From an uncultured Pyrinomonadaceae bacterium (GTDB lineage: Bacteria; Acidobacteriota; Blastocatellia; Pyrinomonadales; Pyrinomonadaceae), in contig CADCUR010000024.1 of assembly GCA_902805935.1 (NCBI GenBank), positions 1 through 42,329 of the forward strand: DNA of 42,329 nt, read 5' to 3'. A program made the position numbers and the translations under genes. Every line of letters begins with the position of its first letter. Positions within the stretch are counted from its first letter, which is position 1. This document shows, piece by piece, positions 18,273 through 26,543 of this stretch. The notes under the pieces were generated by a model, which ran no database searches, was not told the origin of the DNA, and worked only from the letters and a program-made list of their open reading frames with translations.

Positions 18273-19430
18273 ATGAGCGCAACCAAAGAGCAGCAACTTC
18301 TGCCGAAATCTGTCCAGACCCGGCAGATAAAAGTCGGCAAATGGAACGAAAGCCTCAAAAAATCTGATGTCAATCAGATTTGGACGGAACTTCACCGGAT
18401 AGTTTCATCGCATCCGCTCGTGCGGGCTTCAAAACGCGCGGGCTTTCTCGTTGAAGAGGGAAGACACAACGCCTACACGGATTTAACGCAGGAACTTTTC
18501 GTCGCGCTGCTCGGCAAGGAACGTTTCGCGCACTATATTGACACGGGAATGACCGACGCGGAAGTCGAAGCGGAAATCAGCCAAATCGAGCTGACGAATA
18601 TGCTGACCGCCGAGCTGCGCAAACGCTATCCCGAATCTTACCGTCTCGCCCGCCGCGTTTCGACCCTTATTCAAACCGGGAAAACTTTCAAGCGTTTCGA
18701 CAATATCAATAGCCCGGACGTTCACCGCCGCCTCGCCGACAGACTTTACGGTTTGGCGGAATGGAAAAACGAAAAGACGCGCCGGAACGTGCAGGAAATG
18801 GAAGAGCGCGTGAAAATCGTTTCTTTCCAGAGCCGCGATACGAGAATGGTCGGCTGCACGGGCGACGCGCAAATCGTCATTAGTAATGTCGAACTCGAAA
18901 AGCTGATTGTTCGCGTTTTCAAAGCGATTGATTCGCCCGTTGACGTGCGTTCGCTTCGTTCGTTCGTGATGTCGCGCCTGCCGATTATGGACATTTATCT
19001 GGTTCCGGTCGGCGGCGGCGGAAGCGACAACGGCGAAGAAGATAAAATGGAATTCGATTTCGCCGACACGCGCGAGAATCCTGAAGAAAACGTTCTGCGG
19101 CGCGAAGGCGAATTGACGGCGGCGAGTTTTGTGGATGATTTTTTGAACAACTTAAACAAATCGGTGCGTGGAAAAACCAAACAATACAACCGGATGATCA
19201 ATGTTCTGTGGTATTGCTATCTGATAAGCGACTCCGGCACGCAGCTCGAAGTCGCCGAAATGCTCGGCGTGTCCGATTCGCTCGTTTCCGACTACCGCAA
19301 GCGCATCGAAGCAAACTTGCAGCAGCTTTCTTTTAACGGCGTCAACGAAGCCAGACAATTTGAAAAAGCCCTGCGTCGCGCCGTCCGCGAGATTATCGCG
19401 GTTGAAAAAGCAGAGAAAGTATCCGTCTAA
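18273..19430 (+). CDS. Divergent sigma-factor-like protein
   Basis: A 385-aa cytoplasmic protein without a close match I can name. Residues about 67-80 (AYTDLTQELFVALL) resemble sigma region 2.2. Residues about 323-345 (TQLEVAEMLGVSDSLVSDYRKR) form an HTH like sigma region 4. Roughly 240 residues lie between them, including a Gly/acidic linker (VGGGGSDNGEEDKMEFDF), far longer than in ordinary ECF factors. There is no signal peptide or membrane helix. GAAAGG lies about 8 nt upstream of the ATG. The gene follows a structured leader and ends in a 22-bp intrinsic terminator, so it is a single-gene unit. It could be a sigma-like transcription factor or another HTH regulator; the sigma link is inference. 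Confidence 0.7.
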   Translation: MSATKEQQLLPKSVQTRQIKVGKWNESLKKSDVNQIWTELHRIVSSHPLVRASKRAGFLVEEGRHNAYTDLTQELFVALLGKERFAHYIDTGMTDAEVEAEISQIELTNMLTAELRKRYPESYRLARRVSTLIQTGKTFKRFDNINSPDVHRRLADRLYGLAEWKNEKTRRNVQEMEERVKIVSFQSRDTRMVGCTGDAQIVISNVELEKLIVRVFKAIDSPVDVRSLRSFVMSRLPIMDIYLVPVGGGGSDNGEEDKMEFDFADTRENPEENVLRREGELTAASFVDDFLNNLNKSVRGKTKQYNRMINVLWYCYLISDSGTQLEVAEMLGVSDSLVSDYRKRIEANLQQLSFNGVNEARQFEKALRRAVREIIAVEKAEKVSV

Positions 19431-19524
19431 AAAAGGCAGCGCAAACTCTCACAATTAAATAGCACTCGAACTCTCAACAACTCAACAAAAAATTTAACCT
19501 ACCAGAACAGAGGAACGGAAAGAG

Positions 19525-19581
19525 AAATTCCGTCAGAATTGATTTTGTTTTTTTCAAAATCAATTCTGACGGAATTTTTTA
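19525..19581 (+). terminator. Strong intrinsic terminator
   Basis: The 22-bp arms at 19525-19546 and 19556-19577 are exact complements with a 9-nt T-rich loop, followed by TTTT. It lies 95 nt after the sigma-like gene. Confidence 0.88.
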
Positions 19582-19882
19582 TCTGCTGACAAAAGACAAA
19601 TCACTCGGAACAGACTCGCATCAAACTCAACCTTGACGTATTTTTCCGACCGGGCAATTCGCATCGCGGAGAGCAGACGAAAGGATTTTTCACATTTTCA
19701 CAGAGGTATTTAAAAGCGGCGATTGCGCACTGCATTTTGCGTCGGCGCGAGAAGCGTTTATTCTAGTTTTGGCGGCGAACGGCGGGCGAGAAAAAGACAC
19801 CCGCGCGAATTTAGAATTTATCGTTTCGGCGGGCGGTGGCAGGCGAAACGGAAACGCCGCCAGCGCGTGTAAAATCAATGAT
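19582..19882 (+). other. Intergenic stretch before the heparinase-like gene
   Basis: About 300 nt without a supported gene. The heparinase frame stays open back to 19769, but the residues it would add are Gly/Arg/Ala-rich and unlike the family. TAAAAT at 19870-19875 could be a -10 element, but no convincing -35 was seen. Confidence 0.4.
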
Positions 19883-22111
19883 ATGTTAGTGCAGGCAACT
19901 GAAAAGACTGTCAATCAGCCGGACGCGGAACTCGTTCAAATGGTTGACGCGGCGGCGTTCGGAAATGAAGAAATCACGGCGGATAACTTATTAGAGAAAT
20001 TCCGCGAAGACGCGCAGTTTAACTTTTTCCCAGGTCTCCGGCAGAAGGAAGAAGTTACGCGGATCTTCAAAAATCAATTTGCCGCCAGCGCGAAGGCATT
20101 CATCGAACGAGCCGAAAAAATTGTTATGGGCGAATTCAATTCATTCGGCGACGAAAATTTGAATTTCGCCGAGGGGAAATTCGATCACGAATTTAATTGT
20201 CAACAGTATTTTTTCACGCTCGGCGCGGCGTTCTGGCTGACCGGCGACGAACGCTATGCTCAGTGTTTCACGAGTCGTCTCGCCGATTGGATGCGGGAAT
20301 ATCCGCCGGATGACGACATCAATCAGGCGAGCGGTCTGGAAGTCGCTTTTCAGGCGATGTCCTGGATTTGGGCGTTTCACTTTTTTAAGGACGCAAAACA
20401 TTTTACGCCCCGACTTTTTCAACAGGCGCTAAAATTTGTTTGTCGGCACGGCGAATATCTGACGAAAAATCTCTCGACCGCCGACCGCCCGACCGTTCGA
20501 TTGACCGCCGAAGCGCTCGGGCTTTATTACCTCGGAACGCAATTTCAATTTTTCAAAGCGGCGCGCGCCTGGCGCGAAACGGGCGCGAAAATTCTTTTTG
20601 AAGAACTCGACCGCCAAATTCCGCGGGACGCCGAGCATTTTGAACAATCAATTTGCCGTCAGCGAGACGCGGCGGATTTTTACACGCATTTTTTCATCTT
20701 GCAAACTTTGAGCGGCGAAGAAACCGATAAAGACTCGCAAATAAAACTTGGCGCGAAACTGCAATCACTCGTTGATTTTCTGATGTTTGCGGCTCGTCCC
20801 GACGGGACGGCGCCGATTATCGGCGACGCTGATGGCGGAAGATATCTGCCGCTCGGCAGCGGAAAGCGCGACGACTTCCGCGCCGCGCTTTCGACGAACG
20901 CGGTTTTGTTCGAGCGCGGCGATTACAAATTCGTCGCCGGAGAATTCGCCGAAGAAACGCTCTGGCTTTTGGGCGGCGCGGGCGAACTGAGTTTTGAAAA
21001 TTTGGCGGCGCTGATTCCCGACGAAAGCTCTGCCGCGTTCGAAGCGAGCAATTATTACATTATGCGCGACGGCTGGACGAAGACGAATAATTTTTTACTA
21101 ATCGCCGGCGGCGCGTCCGGCGCGCTCGCCGTTGATCTCGCCGTCGGCGGCGAGCCAACGTCTTTGGTTAATTTGGAAATTTACGCTCGACACAAATCGG
21201 GCGAAGTGAGCGATTGTTTTCGTTCAATCGAAGAGCGCTGCGCGCCGCCGGTTGACGACGAATCGCCGCCCACAACGACGGGTGAAGTTAGCCGCAAAAC
21301 AAAAGTCCGCACCGAATTGAGCCGATGGATTTCCGAGCCGCGTTTCGATTTTTTTGAAGGCTCGCGCAACGCTTGCGGGCAGTCGCCGCCGACGCACACG
21401 CGCAGCGTTTTGTTTTTGAAAAACGATTACTGGATTTTTCGGGATTTTGTAAAAGCGTCCGGCGAACACGATTACAAATTAAATTTTCATTTCAGAGGCG
21501 CAGCCGACCCGCAAATCGAATCGGCGGAAAACGGAAACGGCTGCTTCATCAAAACGCCCGACGCGAAAAGCGGCATTCGGCTGTTCACCTTTGGCGACAA
21601 CGGCGAATGGCAGCGCAAGACGAGTTCGATTTCCGGTTGCGACGGCGGAACCTTTGACGCGCCGCTTCTGCAGTTCGCCGCAAGCGGCACGGGCGCACAG
21701 GAATTTTTCACATTTCTGCTGCCGACAAAAGCGAACGCGGACGCGCCGCAAGTTCGCGAAACCGAAATCATCGGCGGACGCGCCTTTATCGTCAATTTCA
21801 GAGGCTTTCAGGATTTGCTGGTTTTCACCGACGGCGGGCAAATCGTCCGCACGGAAATCTTCGACACGAACTTTTCTTTTTTGTGGGCGCGCGTCGGCGC
21901 CGAAGAAATTTTGCCCGAAGAATTCGTTTTAATCGGCGGCACTCATTTCGCTTTGGACGACAGAGAAATTATCAATCACCCGCGCGAGTTGGAATCGGCG
22001 ACGGCGCGGCGTTTTGACAATAAATTAAACGTGCAAACGCCCGAAGGCGTTTTCAATGTGTCGCTTCCGCAGAAGCATTCGACTGCTTACATTGCGAACA
22101 ATCAGACTTGA
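19883..22111 (+). CDS. Heparinase II/III-like polysaccharide lyase
   Basis: A 742-aa protein from the ATG at 19883. The N-terminal 350 residues are the helical heparinase II/III N-terminal type (FDHEFNCQQYFFTLGAAFWLTGDERYA, GLEVAFQAMSWIWAFHFF, EYLTKNLSTADRPTVRLTAEALGLYYLG). A GDADGGRYLPL turn leads to the beta-rich heparinase C-terminal part (YIMRDGWTKTNNFLLIAGG, FLKNDYWIFRDFV, HDYKLNFHFRGA). Such enzymes cleave acidic polysaccharides by beta-elimination and often sit near exopolysaccharide genes. No signal peptide is visible with this start, which is odd for a secreted lyase. No glycan operon surrounds it, so its substrate is unknown. Confidence 0.83.
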   Translation: MLVQATEKTVNQPDAELVQMVDAAAFGNEEITADNLLEKFREDAQFNFFPGLRQKEEVTRIFKNQFAASAKAFIERAEKIVMGEFNSFGDENLNFAEGKFDHEFNCQQYFFTLGAAFWLTGDERYAQCFTSRLADWMREYPPDDDINQASGLEVAFQAMSWIWAFHFFKDAKHFTPRLFQQALKFVCRHGEYLTKNLSTADRPTVRLTAEALGLYYLGTQFQFFKAARAWRETGAKILFEELDRQIPRDAEHFEQSICRQRDAADFYTHFFILQTLSGEETDKDSQIKLGAKLQSLVDFLMFAARPDGTAPIIGDADGGRYLPLGSGKRDDFRAALSTNAVLFERGDYKFVAGEFAEETLWLLGGAGELSFENLAALIPDESSAAFEASNYYIMRDGWTKTNNFLLIAGGASGALAVDLAVGGEPTSLVNLEIYARHKSGEVSDCFRSIEERCAPPVDDESPPTTTGEVSRKTKVRTELSRWISEPRFDFFEGSRNACGQSPPTHTRSVLFLKNDYWIFRDFVKASGEHDYKLNFHFRGAADPQIESAENGNGCFIKTPDAKSGIRLFTFGDNGEWQRKTSSISGCDGGTFDAPLLQFAASGTGAQEFFTFLLPTKANADAPQVRETEIIGGRAFIVNFRGFQDLLVFTDGGQIVRTEIFDTNFSFLWARVGAEEILPEEFVLIGGTHFALDDREIINHPRELESATARRFDNKLNVQTPEGVFNVSLPQKHSTAYIANNQT

Positions 22112-22191
22112 TAACTTCCGATTTGTAATTGTAATTCTCCGACATTTGTTATAATCGAAAACACAAATTTACCCGAAGGAGAAATTCGATT

Positions 22192-22410
22192 ATGCAAGAC
22201 GTTCAAAACATTCCAAATCCTGATGTCAATTCGCCTGACGCGGGCGATGATTTCGGCAGCCATCCGCGCAATCAGGACATCGAAAGACCGGACGAAGACA
22301 TTCCCGTGCCGCCGGACGGAAATCGCAACGCACCGATTGAAGAGCCGCCGACCACACAGGATAGAGCGCCGATTGAAGAAGACGAAACCGAGCCGAAACG
22401 CATCGCTTGA
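22192..22410 (+). CDS. Small acidic, proline-rich protein
   Basis: A 72-aa protein, strongly acidic and rich in Pro, Asp, Glu and Asn (DVNSPDAGDDFG, ERPDEDIPVPPDG, APIEEPPTTQDRAPIEED). It has no hydrophobic core, signal peptide or Cys and is probably intrinsically disordered. A good Shine-Dalgarno (GAAGGAG) lies about 10 nt upstream of the ATG, which is the main reason to accept it. The unit APIEE occurs twice. I do not recognise the family. Confidence 0.65.
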   Translation: MQDVQNIPNPDVNSPDAGDDFGSHPRNQDIERPDEDIPVPPDGNRNAPIEEPPTTQDRAPIEEDETEPKRIA

Positions 22411-22538
22411 AAATCTTTTTTATCTGCTAACAGACGCCGGGACTACATGAAATCAGAGAATGTCGAAACAAAACTTTGCGAAGTTTCGGTGTTCTTTGAT
22501 GGATGAGTTTTTAGCGTCGCTTATGATAAAAATGATTT

Positions 22539-23102
22539 ATGAAAATTCTCGATGTCGGCTGCGGCGCGAACAAACACAAAGGCGCGATTGGACTAGACAA
22601 TAATCCGCGCACGGCGGCTGACGTGATTCACGATTTGGGAGTCGTGCCGTATCCGTTCGCCGACGACGAATTCGATTTAATAGTGTCCAACCACGTCGTC
22701 GAACATATTCCCGACGTAATGGCTTTCGTTACGGAACTTTACCGCATCACAAAACCGGGCGGACGCATAAAACTGCTGACGCCGCATTACACGAATCCCG
22801 ATTGGGCGAACGACCCGACGCACCGCAATCATTTCAATTCTTATTCGTTCAATACGTTCATCGCCGACCGGCAGGTTTTCGATTTTTATACGGACGTGCG
22901 TTTAAAGCCGGTTCGCACGTATGTTTCACTGGCGAATTTATGGAAAGCCGCGGGCATCGAATTTCTCGTTAACCTCGATTGTAAGTCGCCGAAGTTTCGC
23001 TTCACGCGCAAATTTTGGGAGCATTATTTGAGCTACATTTTTCGCGGCAAAGAATTGCGTTTCGAGTTTGAAGTTATCAAAAGTGAAAAAGTGGAAAAGT
23101 GA
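22539..23102 (+). CDS. Class I SAM-dependent methyltransferase
   Basis: A 187-aa protein with the SAM-binding motif ILDVGCGANKHKGAIGLD at the N-terminus, then YPFADDEFDLIVSNHVVEHIPD and ELYRITKPGGRIKLLTPHY, typical of Methyltransf_11-type enzymes. The PDWANDPTHRNHFNSYSF segment is common in methyltransferases near cell-surface glycan genes. The last residues (about KSEKVEK) are encoded by the GTGAAAA repeat at 23079, so the C-terminus is probably repeat-derived. Substrate is unknown. It is convergent with the MATE gene. Confidence 0.88.
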   Translation: MKILDVGCGANKHKGAIGLDNNPRTAADVIHDLGVVPYPFADDEFDLIVSNHVVEHIPDVMAFVTELYRITKPGGRIKLLTPHYTNPDWANDPTHRNHFNSYSFNTFIADRQVFDFYTDVRLKPVRTYVSLANLWKAAGIEFLVNLDCKSPKFRFTRKFWEHYLSYIFRGKELRFEFEVIKSEKVEK

Positions 23103-23163
23103 AAAGGTGAAAAAGTTTGCTTGCCGCTAATCGTCCTGCTTATTCACTTTTCCACTTTTTCAC
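23079..23163. repeat. GTGAAAA-type purine repeat, copy 2, with inverted arm
   Basis: Bases 23079-23117 are identical to 9243-9281. Part of this unit (23083-23103) is an exact 21-bp complement of 23143-23163, giving a long hairpin between the convergent methyltransferase and MATE genes. The left arm overlaps the last codons and stop of the methyltransferase, and the right arm stops just before the MATE stop codon at 23166. It probably works as a bidirectional terminator. Confidence 0.8.
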
Positions 23164-23165
23164 CT

Positions 23166-24641
23166 TTAAACTTTTTTCTCTTTCCATTTCCCGCGTTTGA
23201 AAAGAATCGCCGAGACAATCGCCAGCACCGAAAACGCCACGGTTATCGCCCAGAAAACTCCGTCGGGTCCGAGTTTGAAATGATACGACAAAACGTAGGC
23301 GAGCGGAATTTCAAACAGCCAGAAAATGAACAGATTCAAATAGGTCGGCGTCCAGGTGTCGCCCGCGCCGTTGAACGACGATTCCAAAACCATCCCGAAA
23401 GCGTAAAACACAAAACCGTAAGCGACAATGTGCAGACAACTCGTGCCGTAAGCCAGAACGTCCGGCTCGATAGTGAAAAATCCGACGATTGCCTTTGAGA
23501 AAAATAAAAACAGCAAACCGACTGCGCCGAGAACCGCCGCGTTGATAAACGCCGCTTTCCAGACGCTCTTTTCCGCGCGTTCGGGCTTGCCCGCGCCGAG
23601 GTTTTGCCCGACGAGCGTCGCCGCCGCGTTGCTCAAACCGACCGCCGGCAGCAGCGCGAACATAATCACGCGCAAGCCGATGACGTAACCGGCAATCGCC
23701 TCGCTTCCGAAACCGGCGACGACGCGCACGAGCGCGCTCCAGCTCGCCGTCGCAATCGTGAACTGCAAAACGGCGGGCGCGGCGATTTTAACGAGACCCG
23801 AAAAAATTTCCGAGTCAAACTTCCAGTGTTCTTTACGAATCGTGATGCGTCCGCTTTTGCGAATCAAATACCACGCGGCGAATACGACTCCGACGCCGCG
23901 CCCGATGGTCGTGCCGACCGCCGCACCGGTCACGCCGAGTTTCGGAAAAACCCAAACGTCGAGCAACCACTGCGGCGCATTGATATTGAAAAACGCGAAA
24001 ATATCAGGACCGTAAATAAAACACGGCGCGAGAAAAATATTCAAAAGATTTGCCAAAAACAAAACGCGCATCGCAATTGCCGCGTCGCCCGCGCCGCGAA
24101 AAATCGCGTTCAGCAAAAACAGAAAAACGATGACCGCATTGCCGCCGAGCATAATGCGCGTAAACGTTGTGCCTTGTTCGACAACTTGCGGTTCGGCGCC
24201 GAGCAGAGATAAAAACGTGGGCGCGAAAATGATACCGACGACGCTCATCACAACCGAAACGCTCACGCCGAGATAAATCGCGTGCGCCGCCGTTCGCGCC
24301 GCGCCATCCGCATCTTTTTCCCCAGTCCGTCGCGCGACGGTCGCCGTCGCGCCGATACTCAAACCGATGGCGACCGCGTAAACAATTGCCAGCATTGATT
24401 CAGTGAGACCGACAACGGCAACCGCGTCCGCGCCGAGCCTTGCGACAAAGAAAATGTCCACGATGGCGAAAACGCTCTCCATCAGCATTTCCAGAATCAT
24501 CGGAACGCTCAACAAAAAAATCGCCAGTCCGATTGAACCCTGCGTAAAATCGCGCTCGGAACCGGCAACGGCTTCGCGCAAAATTGACCAAAAAGAATTT
24601 TTCTCCGTCCGCACAGACAGATTTTCCGTATTAATAGACAT
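23166..24641 (-). CDS. MATE family efflux transporter
   Basis: A 491-aa integral membrane protein with about 12 hydrophobic segments and the MATE pattern: SVPMILEMLMESVFAIVDIFFVARLGADAVAVVGLTES at the N-terminus, an internal repeat half starting with VKIAAPAVLQFTIATASWSALVRVVAGFGSEAIAGYVIG, and GQNLGAGKPERAEKSVW. MATE proteins export cationic drugs or metabolites using a Na+ or H+ gradient. A charged N-terminal stretch of about 28 residues precedes the first helix. The leader may carry an attenuator. The C-terminus ends KRGKWKEKKV next to the purine repeat. Confidence 0.93.
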   Translation of the reverse strand: MSINTENLSVRTEKNSFWSILREAVAGSERDFTQGSIGLAIFLLSVPMILEMLMESVFAIVDIFFVARLGADAVAVVGLTESMLAIVYAVAIGLSIGATATVARRTGEKDADGAARTAAHAIYLGVSVSVVMSVVGIIFAPTFLSLLGAEPQVVEQGTTFTRIMLGGNAVIVFLFLLNAIFRGAGDAAIAMRVLFLANLLNIFLAPCFIYGPDIFAFFNINAPQWLLDVWVFPKLGVTGAAVGTTIGRGVGVVFAAWYLIRKSGRITIRKEHWKFDSEIFSGLVKIAAPAVLQFTIATASWSALVRVVAGFGSEAIAGYVIGLRVIMFALLPAVGLSNAAATLVGQNLGAGKPERAEKSVWKAAFINAAVLGAVGLLFLFFSKAIVGFFTIEPDVLAYGTSCLHIVAYGFVFYAFGMVLESSFNGAGDTWTPTYLNLFIFWLFEIPLAYVLSYHFKLGPDGVFWAITVAFSVLAIVSAILFKRGKWKEKKV

Positions 24642-24684
24642 ACAAAAATATTTTTTATTGATTACCGAAAAATGAAAAAAGCGG

Positions 24685-24727
24685 ATTCGCTCCGTGCGTC
24701 GGGGTTTGCCGCAGAAAGCGAGCGAAT
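24685..24727 (-). promoter_or_regulatory. Possible attenuator hairpin in the MATE leader
   Basis: On the minus strand ATTCGCTC and GAGCGAAT (24727-24720 with 24692-24685) pair around a G/C-rich 27-nt loop and are followed within 4 nt by TTTTTTC. This hairpin with a T-run lies about 45 nt upstream of the MATE start, so it could stop transcription before the gene. A weak promoter (TTACAC, 18 nt, TATATT) lies further upstream near 24772-24801. The rest of the gap to 24996 shows only near-repeats (CGGTCAATCGCTG / CGGTTGATCGCCG) and the VWA gene's upstream region. Confidence 0.35.
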
Positions 24728-24996
24728 ATAGAAAAGACGCGAAGTTTTAGCGGACAAGGATTCTCATAATGTTTGTCAATATATCACGACGAGGAGAAGA
24801 AGTGTAAATGACAATATGAAATTTTTGAAAATTAAATGTTTACTTTAATCGTTCTGAAGAGTGAAAACACTCGCAAGTTGGTAATGGATAGCGGAAAACA
24901 ACCAGCGGTCAATCGCTGTCATCTACCGGTTGATCGCCGTTCAGAAATTATTGCCTTTTAATCGGTAAACGATTTATTATTAGGAATCGAAAAATT

Positions 24997-25683
24997 ATGA
25001 GCGACCACACCTATAATTACGACGAGCAGCAGCCGTTTGCCGCCGCCGAGTTCGCTGAAAATCCCGAGCCGCGCTGTCCATGCGTCCTTCTGCTCGACAC
25101 TTCCGGCTCGATGCAAGGCAACTCGATTGACGAACTCAATCGCGGGCTGCAGGCGTTTCGGGAAGAACTCTACAACGACAGCTTGAGTATGAAGCGCGTC
25201 GAGATTGCCGTCATCACTTTCGGTCCGGTCAGCGTAATGCAGGATTTCACGACCGCCGACAATCTGCGACCCGTCCGGCTCGAAGCCGCCGGAGACACGC
25301 CGCTCGGCGCAGCAGTCGGGCGCGGATTAACTTTGCTCAAACAGCGCAAAGAGATTTTGCGCTCGAACGGCATCAAGCTTTTTCGCCCGTGGATTTTTCT
25401 GCTGACCGACGGCGCGCCAACCGACCGATGGCAGCATTTGCCGCCGATTATCCGCGCGGGCGAGGAAAACAAATCGTTTTCGTTTTTCGCGCTCGGCGTT
25501 AAAGACGCGGATTTTACGGTTTTAAAACAAATCGCCGTGCGCGAGCCGATGCGTCTCGAAGGCGTGCGCTTTAAGGAATTTTTCCTGTGGCTGTCGGCGT
25601 CCCTGAAAAACGTTTCGCGGTCGAATCCGGGCGATAAAGTTTCGATTCCCGATTACAAACCATACGGTTGGGCGGACGTTTAA
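24997..25683 (+). CDS. VWA-domain protein of a kinase/phosphatase triad (YegL/TerY-like)
   Basis: A 228-aa cytoplasmic protein that is almost entirely a von Willebrand A domain. The MIDAS motif is D34-T-S-G-S (LLLDTSGSM), followed by the TPLGAAVGRGL Thr and the LLTDGAPTD Asp. Similar stand-alone VWA proteins (E. coli YegL and the TerY group) are encoded with a PP2C phosphatase and an unusual kinase, exactly the arrangement here. Its TAA overlaps the ATG of the phosphatase gene (TAATG), implying translational coupling. Its binding partner is likely the kinase or its target, which is inference. Confidence 0.9.
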   Translation: MSDHTYNYDEQQPFAAAEFAENPEPRCPCVLLLDTSGSMQGNSIDELNRGLQAFREELYNDSLSMKRVEIAVITFGPVSVMQDFTTADNLRPVRLEAAGDTPLGAAVGRGLTLLKQRKEILRSNGIKLFRPWIFLLTDGAPTDRWQHLPPIIRAGEENKSFSFFALGVKDADFTVLKQIAVREPMRLEGVRFKEFFLWLSASLKNVSRSNPGDKVSIPDYKPYGWADV

Positions 25684-26468
25684 TGAACTTTTCGGGAAAA
25701 TGGCGTTACGCTCGGGCATCCGTCATCGGGTTGGCGCATCTCAATCAGCAAACCGAATGTCAGGATAGACTCGCGTGCCGCGCGATTGAAACAAAGGCGG
25801 ACGGCGAAGTTTTAATCGCAGCAATTGCCGACGGCGCGGGCAGCACGACAGACGGACAGACGGGCGCAGAAATCGCCTGCGAGTTTTTTGCCAATCAGGT
25901 TGAAGATTTTTTGAAATCGAGCAACGCTTCGGTAAGTTCTTTGAACGAAGATTTCGGCAAACGATGGATTGAATTTTTTCAAGCGCGGATCGCCGAGATT
26001 GCGCGAGAGAATAAAAAGGAAATGCGCGATTACGCCTCGACGCTTGTCGCGGCTGTTATCGGCAAAACCGGTGCAGCGTTTTATCAAGTCGGCGACGGCG
26101 GCGCGGTTTACTCCGCCGACGGAAAATCCGAAAGCTACCGATTCGCCGTCGAACCGAACGAATCGGAATACGTGAATATGACCGAATTTTTGACGGACGA
26201 CGCGGCAGCAGACAGCCTGCGGTTTCGATTCATTGAATCGGCGATTGAAGATTTGATTTTATTTTCCGACGGCATTTTCGCCGTCGCCGTTAATTATCAA
26301 ACGAATCAGCCGCACGAGCCGTTTTTGATGCCGATGATAGCGCCGCTCAGAAGCGGAACCGCAGCAAACAATTTGAATGAAAAACTGGAAAAATTTCTTG
26401 CGTCACCTAAATTGAACGAGAAAACCGATGACGACAAAACGATAATTTTAGCTTCGCGGCACGCATAA
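25683..26468 (+). CDS. PP2C-type Ser/Thr protein phosphatase (PphC/YegK-like)
   Basis: A 261-aa soluble phosphatase. PP2C metal-binding motifs are visible: IAAIADGAGSTTDGQTGAEIAC (Asp50-Gly51), then LILFSDGIFAVA, and the terminal KTDDDKTIILA. It should dephosphorylate proteins modified by the kinase encoded next. The frame begins at 25668, but the ATG at 25683 is preferred because it overlaps the VWA stop codon by one base and starts with the family-like MNFSGKWRYARASVIGLAHL. A 75-nt gap with a 10-bp inverted repeat (26476-26505) separates it from the kinase gene. Confidence 0.92.
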   Translation: MNFSGKWRYARASVIGLAHLNQQTECQDRLACRAIETKADGEVLIAAIADGAGSTTDGQTGAEIACEFFANQVEDFLKSSNASVSSLNEDFGKRWIEFFQARIAEIARENKKEMRDYASTLVAAVIGKTGAAFYQVGDGGAVYSADGKSESYRFAVEPNESEYVNMTEFLTDDAAADSLRFRFIESAIEDLILFSDGIFAVAVNYQTNQPHEPFLMPMIAPLRSGTAANNLNEKLEKFLASPKLNEKTDDDKTIILASRHA

Positions 26469-26543
26469 GTTTTAGGTTTCAAGTTGTAGAGCAAAAACTT
26501 GAAACTTCAAACTGGACACTTAAAACCTTTAAAACTTAAATTT

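Noticed and set aside
23604-24212. 202-codon plus-strand frame opposite the MATE gene
   Set aside because: Charged shadow frame; the minus strand encodes an obvious 12-helix transporter.
26476-26505. 10-bp inverted repeat between the phosphatase and kinase genes as a terminator
   Set aside because: A/T-rich stem with no T-run; the genes form a conserved functional set, so read-through is more likely.
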